This document shows, one piece after another, positions 1 to 5,905 of a stretch of 5,936 nt of DNA. The DNA is taken from positions 1 through 5,936 of the forward strand of contig CANQZS010000115.1 of assembly GCA_947628385.1 (NCBI GenBank), written 5' to 3'. Both the position numbers and the translations under genes were made by a program. The stretch is from an uncultured Clostridia bacterium (GTDB lineage Bacteria > Bacillota > Clostridia > Oscillospirales > Ruminococcaceae). The first letter of the stretch is position 1. Each line of letters starts with the position of its first letter. Under the pieces are notes generated by a model. That model was not told the origin of the DNA, searched no databases, and worked only from the letters and a program-made list of their open reading frames with translations.

Positions 1-15
1 TTCTTCCTGTCTTCT

Positions 16-43
16 ATTATACCATATCTTGTCCTTTTTGTAA
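16..43 (-). promoter_or_regulatory. Sigma-A-type promoter firing leftward out of the window
   Basis: On the minus strand there is a perfect -10 box TATAAT (16-21) preceded by TGG, which makes it an extended -10 (TGn). A weak -35 match, TTACAA (38-43), sits 16 bp upstream. Transcription would start near position 9 and leave the window, so the gene it serves cannot be seen. The purine-rich AGGAAG at 3-8 lies almost at the predicted start site, so it is probably not a ribosome binding site for this transcript. Confidence 0.5.
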
Positions 44-199
44 CTCCTTAGTGTCTAATTTTAGTATACCACTGCAACCAAAGAAAGCCGGAAGTTTTCC
101 CCCTCTCCTGTTGGTTGTCTACCCGATCCGCTTTCCTCTAAAGAAAAACCGCTTTTAACTTTTTTATCTCGACCCCGCAAGTCTGTGCAAAACAAAACC

Positions 200-266
200 A
201 AAGGTTTTGTCTGGCTCGACCAGCTTTATATTTTGCGCTTCGCGCAAAATAGTAATTACTTTTTCG
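200..266. repeat. 67-bp dispersed repeat, copy 1
   Basis: This matches 2265-2331 at 62 of 67 positions by direct alignment, without gaps and in the same orientation. The copy lies 54 bp beyond the end of the CPBP gene. It contains a perfect 10-bp stem with a TTC loop (229-238 and 242-251, core GCGC-TTC-GCGC flanked by A/T). It also contains a weaker 4-bp palindrome around CTGG-CTCGA-CCAG (211-223). No T-run follows the stem on either strand, so it is not a standard terminator. It is probably a member of an intergenic repeat family of this genome, but only two copies can be seen here. Confidence 0.8.
229..251. repeat. Perfect 10-bp hairpin inside repeat copy 1
   Basis: Positions 229-238 pair with 242-251 without mismatch around a 3-nt loop (TTC on the plus strand, GAA on the minus strand). 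In the second repeat copy the same stem carries one mismatch (T opposite C) after its three loop-proximal pairs. The pairing is therefore not strictly kept between copies, which weakens the case for a selected RNA fold. Confidence 0.7.
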
Positions 267-316
267 TCAAGCTGAGCCGATCGCCTTACAGGCATACCAA
301 AACATAAACTTGACGA
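264..316. repeat. 8-bp inverted repeat enclosing a small hairpin
   Basis: TCGTCAAG (264-271) is the exact reverse complement of CTTGACGA (309-316). The 37 bp between them hold a small hairpin, GCCT-TAC-AGGC (283-293). The structure starts just 5 bp after the CPBP stop codon, so it would form in the 3' untranslated part of that mRNA. It could protect the 3' end or act as a factor-dependent termination region. It has no T-run and may be coincidental. Confidence 0.35.
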
Positions 317-320
317 TATT

Positions 321-998
321 TTAAAGCATTATAAAAACCTCAACAAGCGCCGCCGTGTTCGCAAGAATATGCGAAAATGTACTTATAACACAATTTCCCG
401 ATCTGTAGTAAACCATAGTGAAGATCAGACTGTCTATAAATACTCCGGCAATATCATAAATAACGATCCCTATATTTCCTGCGGAAATATGTCCTGCTGC
501 AAAAACAGCCGACGAAACGACCGCACAGACCCAGACCGGAAATATTTTTGAAGCTTTTCCAAAGAAAAAACCTCTATATGCGATCTCCTCACCAAATGCT
601 GCAATTATTATCTGAAATATAAGCAGCGCGATCTTATCAAATGACAGGAGATCGTCCGCCCGCCCCACTATATGCTCGAAAAATTCTTTATGGAAGATCA
701 GACCGCCGACAATATTCGTTATAATTCCGCTTACGATCGGCAGCAGCAGCCAGAAAATCACGCCCGATCTTTTAAGATCCGCAGGAATAGTATTAAATCG
801 CAGCCCCGATCCGGAACCTTTTTCTTTGCCGGCAGCTTCCGTAATAAAGAAAAATGCGATTCCCACAAATACTGAATATCCTGCTATTTTTGAGGACGGA
901 ATAACTTTTGCCACCGTCAATAAGATCATTATTACCGCGCCAATGATCGTAAGAACGACACTTTTTTTGTTATTCTCAACAGCTTGCTGACTTTTCAT
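321..998 (-). CDS. CPBP family intramembrane metalloprotease (CAAX/bacteriocin-processing type)
   Basis: This 225-aa polytopic membrane protein has hydrophobic segments around residues 14-35, 39-54, 79-101, 122-136, 154-172 and 176-197. The three signature motifs of the CPBP (Abi) family are intact: EExxxR at 137-142 (EEIAYR), FxxxH at 166-170 and HxxxN at 210-214. In characterised members these residues form the active site within the membrane. Bacterial homologues are linked to bacteriocin maturation or self-immunity and to cleavage of membrane proteins; the substrate here is unknown. The start codon overlaps the stop of the upstream TetR gene (ATGA, 995-998). An AGGAG site at 1007-1011, inside the TetR gene, lies 8 nt upstream, so translation is probably coupled. 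It should be controlled from the TetR promoter. Family assignment is firm, physiological role is not. Confidence 0.93.
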   Translation of the reverse strand: MKSQQAVENNKKSVVLTIIGAVIMILLTVAKVIPSSKIAGYSVFVGIAFFFITEAAGKEKGSGSGLRFNTIPADLKRSGVIFWLLLPIVSGIITNIVGGLIFHKEFFEHIVGRADDLLSFDKIALLIFQIIIAAFGEEIAYRGFFFGKASKIFPVWVCAVVSSAVFAAGHISAGNIGIVIYDIAGVFIDSLIFTMVYYRSGNCVISTFSHILANTAALVEVFIML

Positions 999-1567
999 TT
1001 TATCTTCTCCTTTACTGCCAGTATTGCGCCTTTGTAAGCCTGTTCCAAATGAGCTTTTATAATTTCCTCGTCGTATTTTAATGAATTATTAGCAATGATA
1101 CTTGCATATCCGTGAGCAAATAAAAAAATTGTTATAAAAATTTCTTTTATCTGCTTTATATTTTCTCCGACTGCTCCCTGCATTGCAGAAAGAACGGGAG
1201 CAAGCTCTTCGGCGTCTATCATTTCAAGCAAAGTCGTTCCGTTAAAATAATTTGATTGAAAAAGGAATCGGAACAAATTCGGTTCTTTCATTGCAAAGCG
1301 GATATAATTCGATCCTATCCCAAGCATAACGCCTTTTTGCGGATCTTCAATATTCATCAGATATTCGGAATGATAGGCGTCCGCTTTTGCATAAACGGCT
1401 TTTTTCAATTCCTCTATCGTTGCAAAGTGATACATTATTGGCTGTGTGGAGCATTTCAATTTTTCTGCGACTGTTCTTGCGTTGATATTTTCCGCGCCCG
1501 TTTCACGAGCGATCTCAAAGGCAGCGTCAATGACCATTTCTTTTGTGATCTTTGCTTTTGGTGGCAT
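995..1567 (-). CDS. TetR/AcrR family transcriptional repressor
   Basis: This 190-aa protein has the usual length and layout of the TetR family. It has an N-terminal DNA-binding domain (about residues 8-55), with a helix-turn-helix near 29-48 that reads TVAEKLKCSTQPIMYHF at its core. An all-helical C-terminal ligand/dimer domain follows (about 65-190). The start is supported by GAGGGG at 1574-1579, 6 nt before the ATG. The gene is first in an operon with the CPBP protease, overlapping it by 4 bp. A consensus promoter (1612-1640) and a 30-bp near-palindrome at the expected transcription start (1583-1612) point to direct autorepression. The inducing ligand cannot be predicted: the C-terminal region (for example the EPNLFRFLF segment at 95-103) resembles uncharacterised TetR_C groups. 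It may also control genes elsewhere. Confidence 0.93.
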   Translation of the reverse strand: MPPKAKITKEMVIDAAFEIARETGAENINARTVAEKLKCSTQPIMYHFATIEELKKAVYAKADAYHSEYLMNIEDPQKGVMLGIGSNYIRFAMKEPNLFRFLFQSNYFNGTTLLEMIDAEELAPVLSAMQGAVGENIKQIKEIFITIFLFAHGYASIIANNSLKYDEEIIKAHLEQAYKGAILAVKEKIK

Positions 1568-1582
1568 GGCTTTCCCCTCTTT

Positions 1583-1612
1583 TATAATTATTGTTATATA
1601 ACGTTAATTATA
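1583..1612. promoter_or_regulatory. Probable TetR operator (30-bp near-palindrome)
   Basis: Thirteen of the 15 base pairs are symmetric about the 1597/1598 centre. The perfect core is GTTATATAAC (1593-1602), then two mismatched pairs, then five matching outer pairs on each side. The predicted transcription start (about 1605) falls inside it and its edge touches the -10 box. A repressor bound here would block RNA polymerase. Size and position fit TetR-family operators. The AT-richness raises the chance of accidental symmetry, but this length and location argue for a real site. Confidence 0.72.
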
Positions 1613-1640
1613 TTATAAATTACAGCAGTAAATTTGTCAA
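1612..1640 (-). promoter_or_regulatory. Consensus sigma-A promoter of the TetR-CPBP operon
   Basis: On the minus strand a perfect -35 TTGACA (1635-1640) and a perfect -10 TATAAT (1612-1617) are separated by exactly 17 bp. Transcription should start near 1605, about 38 nt before the TetR ATG at 1567. Such a strong promoter fits one held off by a repressor. Confidence 0.88.
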
Positions 1641-1761
1641 GCAAAAATAAGCGATCAAAATAAATTTTGTAGCAATAAACAAATCCGCAAGCACAAATAT
1701 GTTAAAGATTTTAAATCAAATATAATAATATGCGGAACGGAAAATATTTATAAAGGTCAAT

Positions 1762-1788
1762 AAAAAAGGGCTGTCCGAAAACAGTCCC
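1762..1788 (-). terminator. Intrinsic terminator after the 89-aa gene
   Basis: Read on the minus strand, GGGACTGT (1781-1788) folds onto ACAGCCC (1768-1774) across a 6-nt loop. There is one internal A·C mismatch, and a run of six T follows at once (1762-1767). This is a typical rho-independent terminator, lying 67 bp beyond the stop of the small gene (1856). It insulates that gene from the TetR promoter downstream. Confidence 0.72.
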
Positions 1789-1855
1789 GATAGTGAAATA
1801 TCTTTGCAGGAAATTGCAAATTTATTAAAGCAATAAAAAATTATTTTTTTGAAAA

Positions 1856-2125
1856 TTACTTGCTTTCAAGTCCATTAAGAAGTGCATCAAAAGTATTGCA
1901 AATTTCTTTTTGTTTTAGTCCTCTTCCAAATTTTCTTTTAATAAACGCTTGAATATCACAGGTATCTTGTGCTTTTAAATTTTCAATTTCTTTGTGAAGT
2001 TCGTCACATTTCTTTTTTTGAAAAGTGTTTTTTAATTCTTTTGCTTGTTCATAATGATCAATGTGATCACACATATAGCTCTCCATAAAGTAAAAGAAAA
2101 CAGGGTGATCTTTTTCGTTAAACAT
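1856..2125 (-). CDS. Small hypothetical protein, 89 aa, probably soluble and helical
   Basis: I do not recognise this protein. An in-frame ATG exists at 2143, but AGGAGG (2131-2136) lies between it and the ATG at 2125. That site is 5 nt before the second ATG, so the start is set at 2125. The product has no signal peptide or membrane segment. It opens with an aromatic-rich stretch (HPVFFYFMESYMCDHID, residues 7-23), followed by a charged helical region rich in Lys and Glu (25-53) and a C-terminal part containing FIKRKFGRGL (61-70) and NTFDALLNGL (77-86). Four cysteines (19, 40, 56, 76) are scattered and do not form a CxxC motif. The gene is visibly more AT-rich than the kinase gene and stands alone, between a repeat copy upstream and a terminator downstream. 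The strong ribosome site and terminator support a real gene. Function is open; an immunity-type small protein is only a guess. Confidence 0.75.
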   Translation of the reverse strand: MFNEKDHPVFFYFMESYMCDHIDHYEQAKELKNTFQKKKCDELHKEIENLKAQDTCDIQAFIKRKFGRGLKQKEICNTFDALLNGLESK

Positions 2126-2130
2126 ACTTT

Positions 2131-2136
2131 CCTCCT
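2131..2136 (-). promoter_or_regulatory. Shine-Dalgarno site that decides the start of the 89-aa gene
   Basis: AGGAGG on the minus strand is followed by AAAGT and then the ATG at 2125. It lies downstream of the alternative in-frame ATG at 2143, which has no comparable site of its own. The shorter protein is therefore preferred. Confidence 0.8.
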
Positions 2137-2264
2137 GTATCATACTTTGGGATATGAAGAAAGAATAATAGATCCCAATTTGCTGCGGCTGTTATTTGTT
2201 AAATTTGTTAATAAAGATCGATCCGATGAAACTATGTTTATCTGAGCATCAGAAAAAGCATATG

Positions 2265-2331
2265 AAAGGTTTTGTCCGGCTCGACCGACTTTATATTTTT
2301 CGCTTCGCGCAAAATTGTAATTACTTTTTCG
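2265..2331. repeat. 67-bp dispersed repeat, copy 2, overlapping the kinase 3' end
   Basis: This matches 200-266 at 62 of 67 positions, in the same orientation. Its right end overlaps the kinase gene: the last two lysine codons, most of the preceding serine codon and the TAA stop (2321-2323) lie within the repeat. The central hairpin is weaker than in copy 1. No T-run follows, so termination of the kinase transcript here is unclear. Confidence 0.8.
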
Positions 2332-5300
2332 ACATACTGAACAGATCATTCAGTACGGACATCATCTTATCAATGTCTATAGGCTTTGCAAGGTGTCCGT
2401 TCATTCCGGAGCGGAGCGCCCGTTCTTTATCCTCTTCAAAGGCGTTGGCTGTCATAGCGATTATAGGAAGCTCGGACGTGTATTCTCCCTCCATGGCGCG
2501 GATAGCTTGTGTGGCGGCATAGCCGTCCATTATCGGCATCTGAATATCCATAAGCACAAGATCATAATATCCCTCTCCGCAGGATCTTACCATATCGCAG
2601 GCTTGCTTACCGTTTTCGGCAGACTCTACGGTAAAGCCCGCTTCTTTCAATATTTCTACGGCTATCTCACGGTTAAGGTCGTTATCCTCTGCAAGCAGGA
2701 TACGCTTGTCCCTGAAGCTGTTGTTCAGGAAATTGCCGGTATTATCCGCAGCGGCTGAGTCCGCCTTGCCAAGGTTTTGCTCCAATGTCATATGCAGCTC
2801 GGTGGCAAACAGCGGCTTGCTCAGGAACCCCGTAACGCCGGCACGGCGGGCTTCCTGCTCAATATCCGTCCAGTCGTAAGCGGACATCAGGATTATAGGT
2901 GAATCCTCTCCGACGATCTTCCGTATCTCGCGAACGGTCTCTATCCCGCTCAGTCCGGGCATTGACCAGTCAACTATATATACCTCAAACGGATCGCTCA
3001 GATCTACCGCCTCGGAAGTCCTTGCAATGGCTTCCTTTCCGGAGGTGGTCCATTCCGCACGCATACCTATCTTGCGGAGCATTTGCGATACGCTCTGACA
3101 GCATACCATATCGTCGTCAACCACAAGCCCTCTGAATCCGCTCAGCTCCGCGATCGGAGCCATTTCATGATGAGATGCGGAGAATCTCAGTTCCACGCTG
3201 ACGGTGAACGTCGTTCCCTTGCCCGGCTCGCTTTCTACGCTGATGGTCCCTCCCATCATATCAACTATATTTTTTGTAATAGCCATGCCCAGTCCAGTAC
3301 CCTGTATGCCGCTGACGGTAGAGGTCTGTTCACGGGTGAACGGATCAAATACGGTACGCGCAAATTCCGGACTCATGCCGATACCTGTATCGCTGACCTT
3401 GAATTCATAAAGTCCCTGCTTAGGTGAATCGGAGGGCTTCTGCGTTACGCGTATTGCAACGGTCCCGCCTGCCGGAGTGAATTTTATAGCATTTGAGGTC
3501 AGATTAAGTAGGATCTGGTTCAGCCTAAGCTTGTCGCAGAATATCTCCTCGTCAGTGACATCAACGGTGTCAATAAAAAGCTCAAGATTTTTTGCGTGTA
3601 CATCGGACTGTATGATATTGCGCAGCTCCTGCAATATTTCCGCTAAATTTTCGGGTCTTTCGTTTATGGTGACCTTTCCGGATTCTATACGGCTCATATC
3701 AAGCACGTCATTTATCAGCGACAGCAGGTGATTTGACGCCTGAGCAATTTTTTTAAGATAATCGCAGGCGTGCTCCTTGTTGTCTATATGGGCAGTCGTA
3801 AGCGCGGTATAGCCTATAATGGCGTTCATAGGCGTTCTTAAATCATGTGACATATTGTTGAGGAACGTAGTTTTTGCACGGTTGGCGGCGTCTGCCGCCT
3901 GAAGCGCACGGGTAAGCTCTTCGGTCTTTTTTTCAAGCTCGCTCGTGGCAGCGGCTATCCTGTCTTTAAGTCTTTTCTGATTGTGCGTTCTTACTGCAAG
4001 CATTGCGGCGGCAAAAAGCAAAAGAAGTATAAGGAATACGCCGAGCACGCTGTATACCGGATTATTGTACAAAAACGCCGTAAGACCTATATTTTTATTG
4101 ATGTCGGCATCTATTTCGCGCGAGGCTATATTATCGAGCTCCGCAGATGAAAAGCTGTCCGAGCCCTTGTCAAGCAGCGACAGCAGGTATCTTCCGCCCT
4201 TTACATTATTTCCGACTGCATAGGAAAGAGATACCTCTCCGAAGATCACCGAGGAAAGCCTGTTCCGGACGTCGTTCCTGACATAGCTTTCGGCAGTGTA
4301 TGAGTAAAGTATCGCAGCCTCAGCCTTTCCGTCAAGGACTGCGTTCACACAATCCTGAGTAGTGGGATAGCGCTGTATGGAATCCTTTGGGTAGCGCTCG
4401 GAAATAAGGTTTTCGAGAGCGTCGGAGCGTTCCACAGCCGCTACGCTTTCCGCTTCTCCGGTGAAGCCGTCCAGCGTAAGCCTTGCAAAGCTTGTCTGGA
4501 AGTACGGTACAGTTATCTTATAGCCCTCCTGCTCAGCAAGGGAATAATCGCCCGTAAAATCCAACACCACATCGGCGTCACCGGAGGCTCTCACGGAAAA
4601 GTATTCGTTTCCGTCCTTTACCGTAATAAATTCATAGTCTATGCCAAGACGTTCCGCAAGAGAAGCGAATATTGCCGGCAGTATGCCCTCAGCCTTTCCG
4701 TCCTTGAAATAGCTGTAGGGAACGCGCTCCGGATTGAAAAGCACCTTAAGCGGCTCGCCGGAATCGCGAAGCTCCTCCAGAAAATCCCGCTCACCCGCAT
4801 TCATGATCATTTCTCCCGACTTGTCGGTGGAATAATATTTTTCATGCAGCATATCCCGCCAGTTGGGATCGTGAAGATCCATTTCATTTATTGCGGAATT
4901 TATCCGTTCCATAAGCTCGGCATTATCCTTGCTTGTGCAGATATAGAACGGACTTGCGTCAAAGGATTCAAGCAGCCATTCATTTTCGAGCAGACGGAGA
5001 CTTCCGGTGACGGCAGCGTCCACACTTCCGCTCTGGAGCGCCTCGGTAAGCTCGTCCTGATCGGAAAAATATTCCGGCTCAAAGGTAAAGCCGTGCTTCT
5101 CGGCAAAACGTTCAAAATTTGCATTTTTGGAATTGCCCTCGAGCATTCCTACCGATATGCCGTCATAGGTGGAATAATCTCCCTCCACAATGCTGCTGTT
5201 TCCAGCCTTTACGGTAAATATAGTGGAATTTACACCTATTGACTGGTTGGAGAAAAGGAATTCCTCCTGACGCTCAGGAGTTTTAGAGACTGAGGTCACG

Positions 5301-5584
5301 ATGTCTACCTCTCCGTTCCGCAGCATATCCAGCGCGTCGGAATAGGAACCGTCATATCCGATATATTCATATGACCAGCCGCCGTGTATGGCTAATCTTT
5401 GCAGGAATTCATAGCCGTAGCCGCTGCGGTGTCCGTTTTCGTCCATTATATGGTAGCCCGAAAAGGCAAAGAATCCCACTTTTAGGATCTCTGGCTGTTC
5501 CGTTTCCTCCGCATATATGCTGAGACACGTTGGAAGCAGCATAAATACGGTCATTATAATGCCAAGCAGGCGCGATCTTTTCAT
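2321..5584 (-). CDS. Hybrid sensor histidine kinase with two periplasmic-binding sensor domains and two receivers
   Basis: This 1087-aa BvgS-like kinase starts at an ATG 8 nt after GGAGG (5593-5597), followed by a signal peptide (residues 1-25, likely cut after IYA). The outside part holds two SBP_bac_3-like domains (about 33-253 and 278-495). The first keeps the TPER motif (102-105), whose Arg binds the ligand carboxylate in amino-acid-binding relatives. The second lacks it. One membrane helix (about 509-531) leads to a coiled linker (535-570). HisKA carries phospho-acceptor His580 in SHDLRTP. HATPase_c has an N box (694-698), DTGIGM (732-737), FDPF (746-749) and GTGLGM (762-767). Receiver 1 (about 817-935) has D823/D824, phospho-Asp872, S901 and K923. 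Receiver 2 (about 960-1083) has E966/D967, phospho-Asp1013, T1044 and K1067. There is no HPt domain, so phosphate probably passes to a separate HPt protein, or a receiver modulates the kinase. It is transcribed alone from the promoter at 5704-5732. The ligand is not known. Confidence 0.95.
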   Translation of the reverse strand: MKRSRLLGIIMTVFMLLPTCLSIYAEETEQPEILKVGFFAFSGYHIMDENGHRSGYGYEFLQRLAIHGGWSYEYIGYDGSYSDALDMLRNGEVDIVTSVSKTPERQEEFLFSNQSIGVNSTIFTVKAGNSSIVEGDYSTYDGISVGMLEGNSKNANFERFAEKHGFTFEPEYFSDQDELTEALQSGSVDAAVTGSLRLLENEWLLESFDASPFYICTSKDNAELMERINSAINEMDLHDPNWRDMLHEKYYSTDKSGEMIMNAGERDFLEELRDSGEPLKVLFNPERVPYSYFKDGKAEGILPAIFASLAERLGIDYEFITVKDGNEYFSVRASGDADVVLDFTGDYSLAEQEGYKITVPYFQTSFARLTLDGFTGEAESVAAVERSDALENLISERYPKDSIQRYPTTQDCVNAVLDGKAEAAILYSYTAESYVRNDVRNRLSSVIFGEVSLSYAVGNNVKGGRYLLSLLDKGSDSFSSAELDNIASREIDADINKNIGLTAFLYNNPVYSVLGVFLILLLLFAAAMLAVRTHNQKRLKDRIAAATSELEKKTEELTRALQAADAANRAKTTFLNNMSHDLRTPMNAIIGYTALTTAHIDNKEHACDYLKKIAQASNHLLSLINDVLDMSRIESGKVTINERPENLAEILQELRNIIQSDVHAKNLELFIDTVDVTDEEIFCDKLRLNQILLNLTSNAIKFTPAGGTVAIRVTQKPSDSPKQGLYEFKVSDTGIGMSPEFARTVFDPFTREQTSTVSGIQGTGLGMAITKNIVDMMGGTISVESEPGKGTTFTVSVELRFSASHHEMAPIAELSGFRGLVVDDDMVCCQSVSQMLRKIGMRAEWTTSGKEAIARTSEAVDLSDPFEVYIVDWSMPGLSGIETVREIRKIVGEDSPIILMSAYDWTDIEQEARRAGVTGFLSKPLFATELHMTLEQNLGKADSAAADNTGNFLNNSFRDKRILLAEDNDLNREIAVEILKEAGFTVESAENGKQACDMVRSCGEGYYDLVLMDIQMPIMDGYAATQAIRAMEGEYTSELPIIAMTANAFEEDKERALRSGMNGHLAKPIDIDKMMSVLNDLFSMSKK

Positions 5585-5658
5585 ATTGTTATCCTCCGGA
5601 TTATGATTTTAAATGTTAGGATCCATGATGTCCGGCTGTATGCTTTCATATTCAAATA

Positions 5659-5676
5659 ATATTGCTTTCACAATAT
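5659..5676 (-). other. Leader hairpin with GAAA tetraloop in the kinase mRNA
   Basis: On the minus-strand transcript ATATTGU pairs with GCAATAT (six Watson-Crick pairs and a closing U·G) around a GAAA loop, which is of the stable GNRA class. It lies about 20 nt after the predicted transcription start and 75 nt before the start codon, so it does not cover the ribosome site. It may stabilise the 5' end. No riboswitch class is recognised. Confidence 0.35.
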
Positions 5677-5703
5677 CCGGCAAATGCTCTGTAAAACTAT
5701 TAT

Positions 5704-5732
5704 ATTATAGCATAAAAGCGCTGTAAATGCAA
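5704..5732 (-). promoter_or_regulatory. Extended -10 promoter of the hybrid kinase gene
   Basis: On the minus strand a perfect -10 TATAAT (5704-5709) is preceded by TGC, giving an extended -10. A partial -35, TTGCAT (5727-5732), sits 17 bp upstream. Transcription should start near 5697, leaving a leader of about 113 nt before the ATG at 5584. A good extended -10 with a weak -35 suggests modest constitutive expression. Confidence 0.75.
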
Positions 5733-5813
5733 GATATGTTAAACGATAAATATAAAAACTTGTTTTCATGGGAATATGCAGGCATTTCCTAATGGGGAAA
5801 TATATTAAATTGA

Positions 5814-5844
5814 TTTTGAAACAGTCCACCGGACTGTTTCAAAA
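5814..5844. repeat. Perfect 14-bp palindrome with 3-nt loop
   Basis: TTTTGAAACAGTCC (5814-5827) pairs without mismatch with 5831-5844 around the loop ACC. No T-run lies beyond the stem on either strand, so it does not fit a simple terminator although it would form a very stable hairpin. Its ACAGTCC core is also found in the terminator at 1762-1788, which hints at a common genomic hairpin family. Confidence 0.8.
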
Positions 5845-5863
5845 GGCTTAAATATTATAAGCC
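5845..5863. repeat. Small 6-bp hairpin between two larger palindromes
   Basis: GGCTTA (5845-5850) pairs with TAAGCC (5858-5863) around a 7-nt A/T loop. It begins at the base right after the previous palindrome. Alone it would be unremarkable; its value lies in being part of the run of hairpins. Confidence 0.5.
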
Positions 5864-5871
5864 GTTAGCTT

Positions 5872-5904
5872 AGGGGAACGCTCTCTCTTGCAGAGCGTTC
5901 CCCT
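5872..5904. repeat. Perfect 13-bp GC-rich palindrome
   Basis: AGGGGAACGCTCT (5872-5884) pairs perfectly with 5892-5904 around a 7-nt loop. It is the most GC-rich hairpin of the cluster. There is no T-run on either side, so it is not a standard intrinsic terminator. Confidence 0.8.
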
Positions 5905-5905
5905 C

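Larger units (their letters stand above)
1..320. other. Non-coding region downstream of the CPBP gene
   Basis: No convincing gene is seen here on either strand. From left to right it holds a minus-strand promoter pointing out of the window (16-43), a possible insertion-sequence end up to about position 76, a stretch (77-199) in which I recognise nothing, one copy of a 67-bp dispersed repeat (200-266) and an inverted repeat (264-316). I see no hairpin followed by a T-run that would act as a clear intrinsic terminator for the CPBP gene ending at 321. Confidence 0.6.

Noticed and set aside
164..295. A 43-codon minus-strand open frame running through repeat copy 1
   Set aside because: There is no ribosome site before its ATG. 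In copy 2 the matching frame has no start codon, and only two of the four changed codons are synonymous. It looks like a chance frame in repeat DNA.
1256..1618. Plus-strand open frame opposite the TetR gene
   Set aside because: It is antisense to a clear TetR gene and its end runs through the TetR promoter and operator. The composition is that of a shadow frame.
1729..1836. Plus-strand open stretch whose last residues (SLQEIANLLKQ) look like a protein C-terminus
   Set aside because: It has no start codon, follows a stop at 1726-1728 and overlaps the terminator hairpin. It is too short to support a gene or a remnant without a database match.
2126..2143. Longer start for the small gene at ATG 2143
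   Set aside because: AGGAGG at 2131-2136 lies after this ATG and just before the ATG at 2125, so the upstream codons are most likely untranslated.
2140..2349. A 69-codon minus-strand frame across repeat copy 2 and upstream of the small gene
   Set aside because: It starts inside the kinase gene in another frame, has no ribosome site and is largely made of repeat sequence. All codon differences from copy 1 in this frame are amino-acid changing.
2899..3427. Plus-strand open frames opposite the kinase gene
   Set aside because: They are antisense to a well-conserved histidine kinase/receiver coding region, lack ribosome sites and look like mirror frames.
5814..5904. Large palindromes read as intrinsic terminators
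   Set aside because: Neither the 14-bp nor the 13-bp stem has a T-run on its 3' side on either strand, so a rho-independent terminator call is not supported.
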